Part shown: piece by piece, positions 35,954-49,321 of the stretch
How the letters are laid out: each line of letters begins with the position of its first letter
Position numbering within the stretch: the stretch's first letter is position 1
Source of the DNA: Gordionus sp. m RMFG-2023
Lineage: Eukaryota > Nematomorpha > Gordioida > Chordodea > Parachordodidae
Direction: 5' to 3'
DNA: 64,000 nt
NCBI RefSeq assembly: GCF_954871325.1
Contig: NC_088775.1
Span: forward strand, 62,597,561-62,661,560
Notes under the pieces: model-generated
Seen by the model: only the letters and a program-made list of their open reading frames with translations
Told to the model about the DNA's origin: nothing
Databases searched by the model: none
Position numbers and translations under genes: made by a program

Positions 35954-36610
35954 TTGTCATATAATAATTTTTCTGAAACTCCTTGTTCAAAAGGGAAAAA
36001 GAAATTGCAAGCTTATCCAACGAGATGGAGTCTCCGCCATCAAGCAGTAACAGCTTTTATGGAGTTAGAAGAGCCGATTATTAATGCTATTATTGAAATA
36101 TCACAATGGCCTGAAAGAAATATTTCTTCAGAAGCAAGAAAATTATTGGATTCAATACTTATTTCAAATTATTTTTTTTCTCATTAGAATATATTATTTA
36201 ATTATACAACTATTTTATGTAATACTTTTCAAAAACATGGCATTGACTTGATTAAGAAGATGAGAATAGCGGAGAGAATTTTATTAGAACTAAGGAAATT
36301 ACTAATGTTGATTAAGAATTCTATTTTATATGTTATTGTTGAGTCAAAAGGAGAGTTATACGTGTTTAATATTTGTCTCCCTAGACTTGCTGCCAGGCAA
36401 ACTCATCGTTAAAACATTAGTATAAGATCAGAAGAAAAGTATTATAAAACTATAATCCAAATAAATAAATGGTTTATAATCCATCATGCAGCACTTACCA
36501 ATTGGTAGATATTACTTCCACAAAAGCCTTTCCAAACTTTTTCAGATGGTGATAGAAAAAGAAAATATTTGTTTGATGCCTTATTAGTTGAATAACTACG
36601 TTTAAAAGTT
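35954..36610 (+). pseudogene. hAT transposase middle region (copy 2)
   Basis: Begins SYNNFSETPCSKGKKKLQA, then YPTRWSLRHQAVTAFMELEE, a hAT core motif (TRW..R..AV). It continues after a stop near 36,185 through KKMRIAERILLELRK and LPRLAARQTHR, the R-x-A-x-R-Q-x-H-R motif seen in THAP12/ZMYM-like hAT proteins, to FSDGDRKRKY. Stops at several points and later insertions make it inactive. Confidence 0.65.
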
Positions 36611-36708
36611 TAACTAAAATATAGTCCCAAAAAATGCTATGGATGCTTTGTATAATTTAAAATAAATTTATGATTATATTCCCAATGTATTAAAATGATT
36701 ATATATAT

Positions 36709-37994
36709 GTCGTATTGGGATATGCAATCATGTGGGATTCGGAATCCTAAAGTGGGGATTCAAGATCTTAAATCCCCACGTTTTATTCGGGATCTTTTTT
36801 AAAAATATTCCGAATCCCCATGAAAAAAAAATGAAATAATTTAATTACTTTTTCTTCTCTTTTTTTGCAGCTGGCACCATATAATTAAAAGGCCAAAATA
36901 AAGATTTAAAAAGAGAATTAAAAAAAAAATAAATAGTATAAAATTAAGGCATATATTGAATGAAAAGGGATGAGGTTAAGACTTTTTTGTTTTAAAAAAT
37001 AAAAATTCCGAATTATTGCAACAAATTTCGTTGAACATGGGACGGTTATAGTTCAGTATGTAAAAAATTATAATGGTACGTTTTGGTTACGGTTCTTGAG
37101 AGAAATTTATAAAGGTTCGGTTCAACTAATTATAAAGGTTTAGTTTATAATTTTTTATATATATTTATAAAAAATCCGAATTATTGCAACAATTTTCGTT
37201 GAACATTTAAGCAGGGACTGTTACGGTTCAGTATGTAAAAAATTATAATGGTTACGTTTTGGTTACGGTTCTTTTATAAAATTACAAATTTAATTTAAAA
37301 TTTATTCACACTCACGCCGTGACCCACCTTTAACACGATGGGTTAAGTGTAATTTCACGGCCCGCGCCCACCTCTAATCATAATTATTTAATTGTTTAGA
37401 TAAAAAAAAATTTCATTGATAAAATGGTTAAATTATTAAGAAATGGATCTTTCATGGTATTAAGAAGTCTTGGCAGTATATGAGGTAGTAAGAATTTATC
37501 ATCTCTTATATTATGCCATGTGAAATTAATGGTTTTAATAATAAAAAAAATTATGAACTAAACCTTTATAATTAGTTGAACCGAACCTTTATAAATTTTT
37601 TCTCAAGAACCGTTACCAAAACGTAACCATTATAATTTTTTACATACTGAACCGTAACCGTCCCTGCTTAAATATTCAACGAAATTTGTTGCAATAATTC
37701 GGAATTTTTATTTTTTTAAAACAAAAAACTCTTAACCTCATCTCTTTTCATTCATTATATGCCTTAATTTTATACTATTTACTTTTTTTTTAAATTCTCT
37801 TTTTAAATCCCTTATTTTGGCCTTTTAATTATATGGTGCCAGCCGCAAAAAAGAGAAGAAAAGGTAATTAAATTATTTATTTTTTATTTTATGGGGATTC
37901 GGTATATTTTTAAAAAAAATCCCGAATAAAACGTGGGGATTCAAGATCCCACTTGGGATTCCGAATCCCACATGATTCCATATCCCAATACGAC
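36709..37994. mobile_element. Palindromic fold-back element (1,286 bp)
   Basis: The left arm starts GTCGTATTGGGATATGCAAT and the right arm ends with its complement (ATTCCATATCCCAATACGAC). The arms run for about 430 bp each (36,709-37,140 and 37,560-37,994). They include ggaatccccat, ggcaccatataattaaaagg and ggttacggttctt blocks. The centre holds a further direct copy of part of the arm (ccgaattattgcaaca, gttacggttcagtatg). It sits in a TA-rich run of hAT copy 2. No coding sequence is supported. Confidence 0.85.
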
Positions 37995-38063
37995 ATATAT
38001 ATATTAGCAACTCTTTCCATTAGTAAACTAATGAGAGAACATTCTCTTTTTTAAGAAGAATAA

Positions 38064-38429
38064 CAGAGCCCTGCAGATATACTATTTGCAAAACACGGCC
38101 CGAATTTTTCTTCAAAAATTTTTTCGCCCCGGCCTGGGTATTTTCAGGACCGACTCGGCTTTTTTTAAATAAAATTTTTAGGCCCAGCCCGGATTTTTTA
38201 AAATAAATTATATATATTTTTGATTTTTATAGCTAATTTTAAATATTTAGTTTTAAAATATACAGCCGGCCCGGATGATTTTTTTAAAAATATTCAGGCC
38301 AGGCCCGGGTGTTATTTTTAAAAAAAATTACAGGCCCGGGTGTTTTTTTTAAAAATTTCGGGCCCGGCCTATGTATATTTAAAAATTTAAAATACGGTTC
38401 GGCCCGAGAACCAGGCCTGCAGTTCTCTG
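38064..38429. mobile_element. G+C-rich MITE in hAT copy 2
   Basis: Ends CAGAGCCCTGCAG / CTGCAGTTCTCTG; internal blocks include ggcccagcccgg, aggcccgggtg and cgggcccggcct. Same insertion site as in copies 1 and 3. Confidence 0.7.
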
Positions 38430-38944
38430 AAAAACATACCTAAGAAGTACAACTTCTGAAAGTGGATTGAAGGGTTTGGATCTTTTAAATATTCATAGGC
38501 ATTTGACGCCAAGCAAGGATAAGTAATTGAAAAATTAGTTCAATCCCAACGAAGATTGGATTTTACATTGTAAATATATAACATACAAAATATAATTATT
38601 CCTAAGAAACATTTTGTGTATTAATATTTATATTTCCAACATTTAAATTTTTTATACTTTATGTATAAATTTTAAAGGCTCAAAAAATTCAAATTTCTAT
38701 TTTGGGTCATTTAAGTGATTCATATGGTGGTTTTATTCACTTTATATTTTTTAATTCACATTTATTTTATAGTTTTTTATGTGCCAGTTTATATATATCA
38801 TTATTTTATAATTCATATAATTTAAAATTGTGTATTCGAAATAGTTATTAGTTCGTAAATTTATGCTTGATATTTTTAAAAAACAATAATATTTCTTAAA
38901 AAATTTTATTATCCCCCCCCCAGACCAAATTCCTGAGTACGCAC

Positions 38945-40854
38945 CACACAATTTTAAATTAATGTGAATTATAAAAAAAATTTATATGTATAAACCGTCA
39001 TATAAAAAACTATAAAATAAATGTGAATTAAATTAAACGGATATGGCGGTATAGAAAAATCATAAAATATGTGAATTATAAAATATAAAGTGACTATAAC
39101 CACTATATGAATCACTTAAATGACCCAAAATAGAAATTGAATTTTTCGAGCCTTTAAAATTTATATATATATAAAATTTAAATGTTGGAAATATATATTA
39201 ATACACAAAAAGTATCTTAGGAATAATTGTATTTTATATGTTATATATTTACATGTAAAATCCAATCTTCATTGGGATTGATATCTCATCCTTGCTTGTC
39301 GTCAAATGCCTATGAATATTCTTAAGATCCAAACCTTTCAATCTACTTTCAGAAGTTGTACTTCTTGGTATGTTTTTCAGAGATCTGGGGGCCAGACCGT
39401 ATTTTATTTTTTTAAATATACCCGGGCTAGGCCTGAAATTTTTTTTACAAAAATATCCGAGCCGGGTTGTATATTTTAGAACAGCCTATATTTGAAATCG
39501 TTATTGTTAGCTATAAAAATCAAAAAAAATATAATTCATTTTTAAAAAATCCGGGCCGGGTCTGAAAATTTTATTTTAAAAAAAGCCGGGACGGGCCTAA
39601 AAAATTTAAAAAAACCCAAACAGGGCCGTAAAAAATTCTAAAAAAAATTCCAGACCGTGCCCTGCAAATGGTACCTCTGTAGGGCTCTGTTATTCTTCTT
39701 AAAAAAGAGAATGTTCTCTCAATGGGAAGAGTTGCTAATATATATATATAAACCCTTTTAATACATTGGGAATATAATCTAAAATGTGTTTGAAATGCAA
39801 AGCATCCATAGCATTTTTTGGGACTATAACAACCATAGTTAATTTTATAAACATAGTTATTCAGCTAATAAGGCATCGTAAGATACTTTAACATCTTCTT
39901 GATAAAATCTAATAAATATTTTTTTTTCTATCACCATCTGAAAAAGGTTGGTAAGGTTTTTGTGGAATTAATATCTGCGATTGGTAAGTGCTGCATGATG
40001 AATTAAAAACCATTCATTTATTTGGGTTATAAATGTATCTAAGAGAGGGGGCATTTGTTTTATAATACTCTTCTACTTATCCTATATTAATGTTTTAACG
40101 ATGAGCTGTCTTGCTGCAAGTCTAGGGAGACAAATATTAAACACGTATAGCTCTGCTTTTGACTCAACAATAACATATAAAATATGAAATTCTTCTTCAA
40201 CATTAGCCCTAATTTCCTTGAGTTCTAATAAAATGCTCTCCAATATTCTCATCTTCTTGATTAAGTCAATGTCATGTTTTTGAAAAGTATTACATATAAA
40301 TGTATAATTAAATAATACATTCTAATGAGAAAAAAAATTTGGAATAAGCATTGAATCCAATAATTTTCCTGCTCCTGAGGAAATATTACTTTCAGGCCAT
40401 TGTGATTTATCAGTACTAGCAAATAATCGGCTCTTATAACTCCATAAAAACTGTTACTGCTTGATGGCGAAGACTCTATCTCGTTGGACAAGCTTGCAAT
40501 TTCTTTCTCCCTGTTGGACAAGGAGTTTAAATAATTATTATTTGACTAGAAATTTGAAAATGGTAGATAAATATTACGCCACTAAAAATTTGAAAATAAT
40601 AAGTAAATATTACGCCGGAAAATTTGAAATCGAAATTAATTGATAAAATAACTTAGTAGATGAATGTGATAAATAAATGTAATTAAATATTTAATATGAG
40701 ATAAGAATAAATATTAACAAATAAATTAATATAAACAATAATATTTTTGAAAAATATATCCGGCATCTGCATTTTTTGGCTTAAAGGTGGGGGGGGGGGA
40801 AGGGGGGGGGGGGGGGGGTTGTCCCCCTGCCTCCCTACGCTGCGTACGCGTCTG
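38945..40854 (-). mobile_element. hAT element copy 3
   Basis: Minus orientation, the same family as copies 1 and 2. It begins abruptly at cacaattttaaattaatgtg, which in copy 1 is internal, so its left end is lost. The right end reads GCTGCGTACGCGTCTG (40,839-40,854), preceded by long G-runs (about 40,789-40,818). Broken transposase sequence lies at about 39.73-40.56 kb on the minus strand. With copy 2 it forms a 5-kb inverted pair. Confidence 0.75.
39378..39689. mobile_element. G+C-rich MITE in hAT copy 3
   Basis: Ends CAGAGATCTGGGG / CTGTAGGGCTCTG are the more decayed version of the MITE ends in copies 1 and 2. Internal blocks include ccgggctaggcc, ccgagccggg, ccgggccgggtctg and agccgggacgggcc. 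Confidence 0.65.
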
Positions 40855-41109
40855 GATATATGATTTCCTCAGAGTGTCATTTTTTTAGGAAGGTTATAAG
40901 ATAAATCTTTCATGTACTATATCAAAAAAATAAGGACATTAATATAAGAACTCATCCCAAGAAATTATTTCTGACCCTTTACATTTTTCTTTCTAATACT
41001 AGATAATTTATAAATTTTAACTTTTTCTAATACTAAATATTATGCATTTTTATATAATGATATCCAAAGATTTTCTATCTATCTACAAAATTTAGGACCC
41101 TGGCATACC

Positions 41110-41440
41110 CCCTATTAGAGGTTTGGGATGACCGGGTTTTAGCCAAAAAACACCCACCCACTCGTTGTTTTTAAATTTTTTAGCCCGTCCGCCCACTTAT
41201 AATTTTTTTTATAAAATTCACCCCCATTTATCTATTTGTTTAACCCGCCCGCCTATAAATTGAAGTCTGTTTTTCTCATTTTACCTATAAAATATTAAAA
41301 TTTCATCCGCCCATTACTTTAAAAATATTTTTAACCCGCCCACCCTCCGCTAAATGTTAAAAATGAAAATTTGATCACGCCCGAATTAAGTATGGACGAT
41401 GTGGGCTGGTGGGGTATAAATCCACCCATTGCAGATCTTC
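41110..41440. repeat. C-rich degenerate repeat (CCCGCCC blocks)
   Basis: Blocks cacccacccactcg, agcccgtccgcccac, aacccgcccgcc, catccgccca and aacccgcccaccctccgc are spaced by A/T runs. The island ends near gtgggctggtggggt, partly inverted to the start. It resembles the ends of a non-autonomous element; no target duplication was found. Confidence 0.4.
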
Positions 41441-44400
41441 TATATTCTAAACTTCATTAAATCTCAATAAGATTTAAATTAATTAAAACGTGCAAAACCC
41501 ATTCTATTTCCAATTATGCTTCGATTTAAAATAAAATTCGCTATAATAGGCTTAAAATAGGATTTGAAATTGAAATGTTATTCTATAAGAAATATATGAA
41601 ATGTTTTCTACAAAAATTATTTTTACTTGTTAAAAAGAATATTCTTCTATTTTTTTTAATTATAATAAAAAGGCATAAATAATTGAATTTTGTCCGTCGA
41701 AAAAAAAATTAACACGATTTTAGAGCAAACAAAAGTATGTATATTAAATAATTATCGGGTATTGTTTAATAAATTTTCTAATAATTGGCATAAATAATAA
41801 ATACAATTTATGTAACAAATTTTGTCCTTGCGTTTTAAGATTTTGTGTTTATGTCATATATATTATACTTTTTATTTAAATTAAAACATTTTTTTCTTTG
41901 GATGACAAAAAAATTAAATGGTTATTCACATTTTAAGTTATTTTAAATCATTGATTGGTATGGATGATTTTTTTTATAGATGGAAAAAGTGAATTAGAAA
42001 ACAATTACTTAAAAAATAATCACTAATAAATAAAAATTATGATTTGTTAATTTCTATTTTCTATATATTTGTATTTTATTTAATAACTATATTTGTGAAA
42101 ATAAGTTAGTCATTATAAATAATTTTTCAATATTTTATTATTTCTTCTATAAAAAATCAATTTACTATTACTAACTATTTATAATATAATAATATATATT
42201 CACTAACTAGGTGAGTTAGATATTGACCCATAAACATTAAAATAAAATTATTTCTTTTATTCTTTCCTTACTTCTTTTCCATCCTTTTCTTTATATTATT
42301 TACCATTCATTAATAAATAATGATGGCATTTTAAAAAATCAAAAAAGATATAAGACATTCACTTGTTGAATCATCTTTCGATAATTTTATATAGTTAATA
42401 TTTTAAATCACGTTAGTTTATCAGTAATAAAAGCTTCTTTTTTTTACATTTTAGAAAAGTTGAAAAATAAAACAAAATTTACTTAACTAATTGAGGGAAG
42501 GGGGAGGGTAAGATACCATTATGTCATTAAATTTTGCAAGAGAAGGAGGGGGGGGGGGGGGTAGAAGAGCATTTTTAACATACATAGTTAATATTTATAT
42601 TATAATTGAATATTGTGATATTTTAATCAAGGGGGGAGGACTATCTACGTCTATGATGCGTATAGAGTATTGACTTCGAATTAATTCAAAATAAAATAAA
42701 TACAAAAAATTTAAAGTTACATTTGTAAAGGACCTTCGAATTAAAAATTATGTACAATCTTTAATTTCTCTAAAAAATTATCCTATTTTTTATATCATAA
42801 TTATATCAATAAAAAACTGAATATTATATAGTTGTAAAAGGGTATGAAATCTCTCAGAATGCGAAATTCCAACATAGATATTCAAACTCGAATTACCAAG
42901 TTTTTTCAGAATCTTAGTTTAAAGATTTGGAATAATTATTATAGCGTTATAGAACAAATATTTTATTTAAATTTTAAACATACTAAAATAATACAATCCA
43001 AAATCAAGTTATTTAAAATTTGCGCTATCGCTTTCAAACTATTACAAAAGTTTTGTAACACTGGTCTATAACAGAAAAATTTATATCAGGTCTATAACCA
43101 AATATTTTCAATACATTTTAAAAGAACTTTAGCTCCACCTTGCATTAAAATAAATTTCTTATATTTTTTTATTTGATAAGAAACTTAGGAGGTGAAATTT
43201 GTAGCCTATGGGTGCACCCAAAGTCAATAAGTTTTTCAAAAAAATGAGTCGTATTTATGCATTATATGTCCAAATTCGATTTCGTTAGGTTCAATAATAA
43301 ATTAATTTTTTTAAAATCTTTGCTTCTCTAGAAATTATATCATATTCGCCTATTTTATTTTCGCAACTGTAAACGATATAAACAGACGTATTGTGTCTTA
43401 GCAAATATTCTTGCATTTTTTTAATTGCCTGTGGGTACAAATCTTTTTTTAGAGCAAGAAAATCTAAATTATTAATTTTTCTAAATTTATTTTTAAAATT
43501 ATACTTTTAGAAACAATTCTTTAAATAATATTTAATAAATCTCCATAATAATTATCAATTTCTCCATTAAATGATTGAAGGCTGTATATATTTTTATGAT
43601 TTTTTGAATCAATAACTATTAATTAAAATAGGGGCAGTATAAAATACATCGTTTATAATTATTCCAAATCATTGTTTTTAATATATTTCGAATATGATGT
43701 GGGGATTATAGGGTTCATATCCCATTATGATATATTTTGAGTATTTCACAATGGCGTAATTGAGTTTATATCATTTAGAAATATTAACGTGTAAAAATTT
43801 TTTAATTTTGCATTTTTTTAATATCAAAATAATTTCGTTAATAAAGTAAATTATACAAATTAAATAATTTAACCTTTTTTTTCTCACAATAAATAGCTTG
43901 TTTTTGTTTTAGCGATTGTTTTATAAAAAAAAATTAAATGAATAAAATTTTATATATCAAAATATTAAATTTAGGAGAGAACGGGACTATAGGATATATG
44001 GGGTAAAAGGATATGCAAATTATTTATAAACTTTTGCAGAAATATATAAGAAATTCATGAATTGCAAAGTATATCTATTTCAAGAAGGTTATAATTTATT
44101 ATAAATTCCTATATTCAATATGACAGCAGATTTATTTGTGCATTGGAATATATAAATTAATTACTTAGTTACACAGCTAACTTATAAAAAAAATTTTTTT
44201 AAATAATGTTTGCCAAGAAACTAAGAGATAATATTTAAAAAAATTCATTAGATATATACCATTGTTGAGGCGAAATCAACTGCAAGCTTCGACCTACATT
44301 GAGGGAAACTCATTGCTCCAAATCGTTGTTTGATTGAAGATAATTGCAAAATAACCATTTTTATACTACTTTGAATACATTCTTGACTCAAATCAATCGA

Positions 44401-47297
44401 TGATTTATCTTAAGACACTATCCAATTTACAATTCTAATAACCTCCTAATCCGTCTGATAGTGACTCTGTTAAAAAAATTAGATATCTGCCTAATTTTGA
44501 AGACCGATTAATTTTAGAATTTAAATCTTAGTATAAAAGATTAATTTATTAGATATTCCCAAGAAACGCCATGAAAGCCATACTTTAAAATTTATGATAG
44601 TTTTTTCCAAATAAAATTACTGTATATTTTGGCAATAATACCAATAAACACAAGCATAATCTGAGAAAAAAATTTTTTATTACGGATAATAAAAACTTAT
44701 CCCAGAGGTATGACATCTGTAAATCGATTGACTGAATTAGCTCAGCGTTTGATCATATACAGAACAACTTATTGAAAAATTGATATCGCAAAGAAGATTT
44801 AATTTCCATTTATGAATGAAATTTTGATTAACTTTTTGATATTAGTATATAATGTTTAATTTTATATTTTTATTAAGATTTACTTATCGCTTTTAATTAA
44901 TATAATATTTTGTTAATAATATTATGCATAATTTAATTATACATATTTATAACTCCCCCCCCCCCATCCTCCATAAAAAAATGTTTAAGTATTTGGGGGC
45001 ATTATTATTTTTCATAATTTTTTGGGCTTTTTATAACATCCTCTTATAAGTTATATTTTGTTATCAATGGCATAATTAAAAAAAGTTTAATTTGAAATTA
45101 AATACGCCTCGTTAAACACTTTGAAAAAACTTTATCTCTGAATCGTCGCTCAAGAAATAATTTGTTCAAATAGAGAATATTTGAGATTTAATTTATGCCT
45201 TTCAGGTTTTTATTTCTTCCAAACAAAACCACTAAATGTCCAAAATTTCAAGATGATTTGAAATAATAGCATATACATACAGCATAAATAATAAAATACT
45301 AGGAAATATATTTTTTTTATGCATGAATTTAAAGAAGGAAACACTGATGGATAAAAAATATGTTGATTAAAATATATACTAATATTTAATTTTGCGATGG
45401 AAGTGAATTAATTAATTTTTTTATAAGTATAGCATCTAGGTCATTACTCTCGTGTGTTTTTTTGTTAACTATTTTCATTAACTAACCTTGAAAAAAAATT
45501 ATGATCAAAAAAATATTGATAAATCGTTTGAACTTGTTACAATCCAATCCATATTGAAAATGGTGAAAATTATCTTTTTTTCTGAGAAAAAAGTGACAAT
45601 CATTTAGAAAGTACACCGGTAAATTATAGGTTGTGTTTCACCTCAGAAGCGCGATAAAAATATTTTTTAAACACATGGCGGATTCTTTTTTTAAACTTGG
45701 ATTCAAACAATATATGAACCTTTTATAATAATAATAATAATGATGAAATCAAGCATAGCAAAATATATTGCGAAATATGTCTTGTTTTAATTTTGAAATA
45801 AGAAGTAAAAGTATTCATAACATAACAAATAAATAGTTAAAAAACATTCCATTTACTTCGTATTAGATATTAGACAATTTTCTTATTTAGATCATGGACA
45901 CATTTTTTTATTTATATTTTGACAAACAAATAATAAATTATTAAATATTTTACATCAATTAATAAACATTTTATTTTAATCGGTGATGTCACGATGAATT
46001 CAATCAATCCAAACCTCTTTAATAAAAGTGGACTGGCAGGCCACTTCATTTAATCAGCGGATATCTTCAGTAATTTTTACCACAACTCGCTCAGAAATTT
46101 CTACCTCAAATGTCCATTAATTTTGAAATCTCTCCTAGTTAAGCTTTTTAGCATCATTAAAATGAAAATTAATTTATAGATATTTGCAGGCGCAATATCA
46201 GCAGAGGGAGGGCAAATACTACCACTCTAGAGCTGAATAATACAGATTGTTAAAATAATTTTTAAAAAGCCTTAGTCATACTTAATCACTGATTTTATGA
46301 AGTTATAGGAGTCTATTATGAATTCCCTTAGTAAATTAGCGAAATGGTCAATAAAAAACTTTTATATACCCTATTGAACATAAATTCCTTATATTAGAAT
46401 ATATCAATAAATAATTTAATTATACTCGTATTTTATGTAATCGCTTTCTGTTGCATTTGAGGAAATAAGATTATTTTAGAGGATGGAACTTGGAAGGGAC
46501 AAGGGTAATCATAAGATTTGGTGCGTTGACTAGCTCTAGGTTAGGATTGGTAGCCTTGATCAGTGAGGACTGGTGAGGTAGAGGACCTAAAATGTGGTGC
46601 TGGGATAGATGCACCTTAAGGACTAGTTAGGTAGCATGTTATTATGATAGTAAAGATGGTCATATTTAATCCAAATAACAAATTATTGTAAAAGATTAAA
46701 AAATAATAATTATTACAATTATCTAAGTTGACGTAAAAGGGATTAAAAAAGTTCTTATTACAAACAATATTATCCTTTTATAAGTTTTTCATCAATTATG
46801 TGTGCTAATATTCTTAGTCAATCATAACATTGTAAACCTGGAGGGATCTTTATGTGTTTATAAACCAATCTGATGTCTTAGAAATGGTGGAATCCTATAG
46901 CTACACACAAATATCTATGGCAAAAAAATGTGGTTATATAAAATAAATGCGTTTGTTGAACATAAATGAAGTGATTTGATGAAGAAAAGAATTCATAAAT
47001 TACACGATTGTTGAGTTCAAATCAAAGATTTATGAATTTGATATTTGCATACTTTGGTTCACACCGAGACAAGCCCGTTGTTTAAATATTATTCTAGATG
47101 CAAAAATATTATAAAATGAATAGCTTTATTTCCCCACTTTTAGTGTTATTTAAAACCTTGCCCAGTTAACAAGCCTCAAAATTTCGCCAAAAGAGGTTCA
47201 AATTTTTCTCCCCACTTTTAATAACAAATATTAATTTAAGAGTTTTTTTAAATTGACGTTTTTAACACCACTACTTATTTGGATAATTTTATAAATC
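41441..47297. other. A+T-rich stretch with no recognisable gene
   Basis: Nearly 6 kb in which no conserved protein motif, RNA gene or terminal repeat pair could be supported. It holds G-runs near 42,548-42,562 and C-runs near 44,946-44,958. A slightly less A+T-rich patch at 46.44-46.64 kb has no coding sense that I can see. Confidence 0.4.
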
Positions 47298-47305
47298 AAA
47301 TAAAT

Positions 47306-47479
47306 AGTGTTATTAAACGACACGTTTCAGGTTTATTTTTAAAAACGATTCGATTAAGATTTTAGCCAAAATAATATTATATAAACCTCGAGATTTGGTA
47401 AGTAGAGGTCCAAACCTTTCTGTCGACTATGAGGACTTAGACAATATTTGGTTAAAATCGGGCTATTTATCAACACTAT
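47306..47479. mobile_element. hAT-type MITE (174 bp)
   Basis: Starts AGTGTTATTAAACGACACG and ends ctatttatcaacact(at), an inverted pair flanked by aaataaat on both sides (47,298-47,305 and 47,480-47,487). The ends belong to the AGTGTTNTTAAACG group of 27.9 and 52.1 kb. The duplication is low-complexity, so the boundary is less certain. Confidence 0.6.
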
Positions 47480-49050
47480 AAATAAATGAGAGGTCCTTTT
47501 GATCGAGGAAAGGAAGTTACAAATACTTGAAAGCATTGAAAAATTAGCTCAATCACAAAAGAGATTGGATATTTATTTCGTCAATAAATATCTAGCCGAT
47601 TTATATATACAGGGGTGACCGGGTTTTGGATATAGGATATTTTTTGTTTTCCATCTCCACCATTGGCCCAACCAAGATTTATGAGTAGGTGATCAATATT
47701 TAAAAAGGCTACGATTCTTGGCTCTGCATTTTATATTTACTTTTTAAACTTTAAGTATAATATCATAAGGAATTCGTAAAAAATATCAATTTTTTGACAC
47801 TAATTAATTATGTGAATTATTATGATGGGACATCTGCTGGACAACTACCCTAGTGTATCTTATTGGTCACATCAAATCAATATTTGAATAGAAGGTAGTA
47901 GGTTGCTAACCCATTGCCCTAATTCATTCATATATCTAAATTTATCAGTCTAGATATAGCTACTAGCCCATAACCTCATCGCGACATAATTATATAATTA
48001 AGTCCTAAACATGGATTTTCACATATATTCCTTATTTACGATAGATCAATTATCATATTCAATAAACCCAATCTCTATGTAAGTGGTAGTCAACGATAAT
48101 CTCATTTATTTTAAGTTCCATGACAACATCAATTTCTTCCAAGGTCACATTGTTAATTAATTTCCATAAATCACTATATTTAAATTCCCCAATTTCACAA
48201 TTATTTCCATAAATATAATATCATAAACATTTCAAATAAATCCCAAAATTATTAGATTATTATCAAAATATATCATTTCCAAATATTCATAATATAGAAT
48301 TATTGTATCAAATTTCAACCAATCTTAATTAAACATTATCTAATTTTAGTAATTTTTCAACATCAACAATCATAATTTTAACATATTTTCCAGATTAATA
48401 TCCATCCATCAATATCTCAAAATTAATTTCCATTTTTATAAAATTAATATTTATAATTACAGAATAATATTATTCCAATTATTCTCATGTTTAATAATTG
48501 TGTAGTATATATACTTCATTCTTTTGCAATTTCATTCATAGTTTAGATTAAAACAGCATCTAATATTTAATCAACATCACCAATCATTTGTTATTTAGGC
48601 ACCATACTTTTCCATAATATTCAATCATTATACTTGATCCAAAAATTCTATTTTCTACTCATCATTAATATAGTCAGGTTTTCCTATAAAAATCCCACTA
48701 TCCAGTCTCCACATACAGCAGTAATCAATATATTATATTCCATTTTTTTGGGGCATAAATAATCATTTTTTATTTAAATTATATGTATATTAAAATTTAT
48801 ATTAAATTTGAATATATATAATTAAAAGGAGAATGCTAAGTGAATGATTCGGGGCAAGAATTTTTAAACATTAAATAATTGGACTGATAGCAATGTTTTG
48901 CTTAAGTTTATAAAAAGGAGAGGTATGTTTTTTTTCATATTTGCAGATAATAATAAGTTTTACGTGTTAGATAAATATGTTGGATAACTCGTCATAGCTA
49001 GTTTTTAAAATATGTTTATGTTATATTTGGGGAATTTAAGTATTTATTTA
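47480..49050. other. Non-coding A+T-rich stretch
   Basis: Sequence rich in short ttccaa/atatca-like words with no frame, repeat boundary or RNA gene that I can support. Confidence 0.4.
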
Positions 49051-49059
49051 CTTTTTTCT

Positions 49060-49321
49060 TGCAAAGAATAAGGTTGGTGACGATATGGTGCGAGGTTCGA
49101 GTCAGTAAAAATATATTTTATTAACTCATTTCTTTTTCTTTTGTTAAGGTATTTATACATTTTCTAACATATAAATTAGAATATAAAACGAAATACAAAA
49201 AAGTAAAATAATATATAAAAAAGTAAGGTTACGCCGTTTATAAAATAAAATTAGATTATAACAAAAATAATAAAAGTTCAAATGCAAAAAACAAAAAATA
49301 AGATAAAGGAATAATGCAACA
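49060..49321 (-). repeat. LTR (3' LTR in element orientation)
   Basis: 262 bp, TG...CA on either strand. By eye it is identical to the other LTR. The block ggtgcgaggttcgagtcag near its left end stands out from the A+T-rich rest. Confidence 0.85.

Larger units (their letters stand above)
35700..38944 (+). mobile_element. hAT element copy 2, split by a palindromic element
   Basis: Same family as copy 1 but in the plus orientation. The left end is truncated at its C-run (about 35,701). The right end reads agaccaaattcctgagtacgc (given as 20 + 1) just before 38,944. Transposase sequence runs from 35,954 to about 36,600. A 1,286-bp palindromic element at 36,709-37,994 and the ancestral G+C-rich MITE at 38,064-38,429 interrupt it. 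It abuts copy 3 head to head. Confidence 0.75.

Noticed and set aside
42844-43071. 75-codon plus-strand open frame
   Set aside because: Lys/Ile/Asn/Phe composition is what A+T-rich DNA gives by chance; no splice context or motif.
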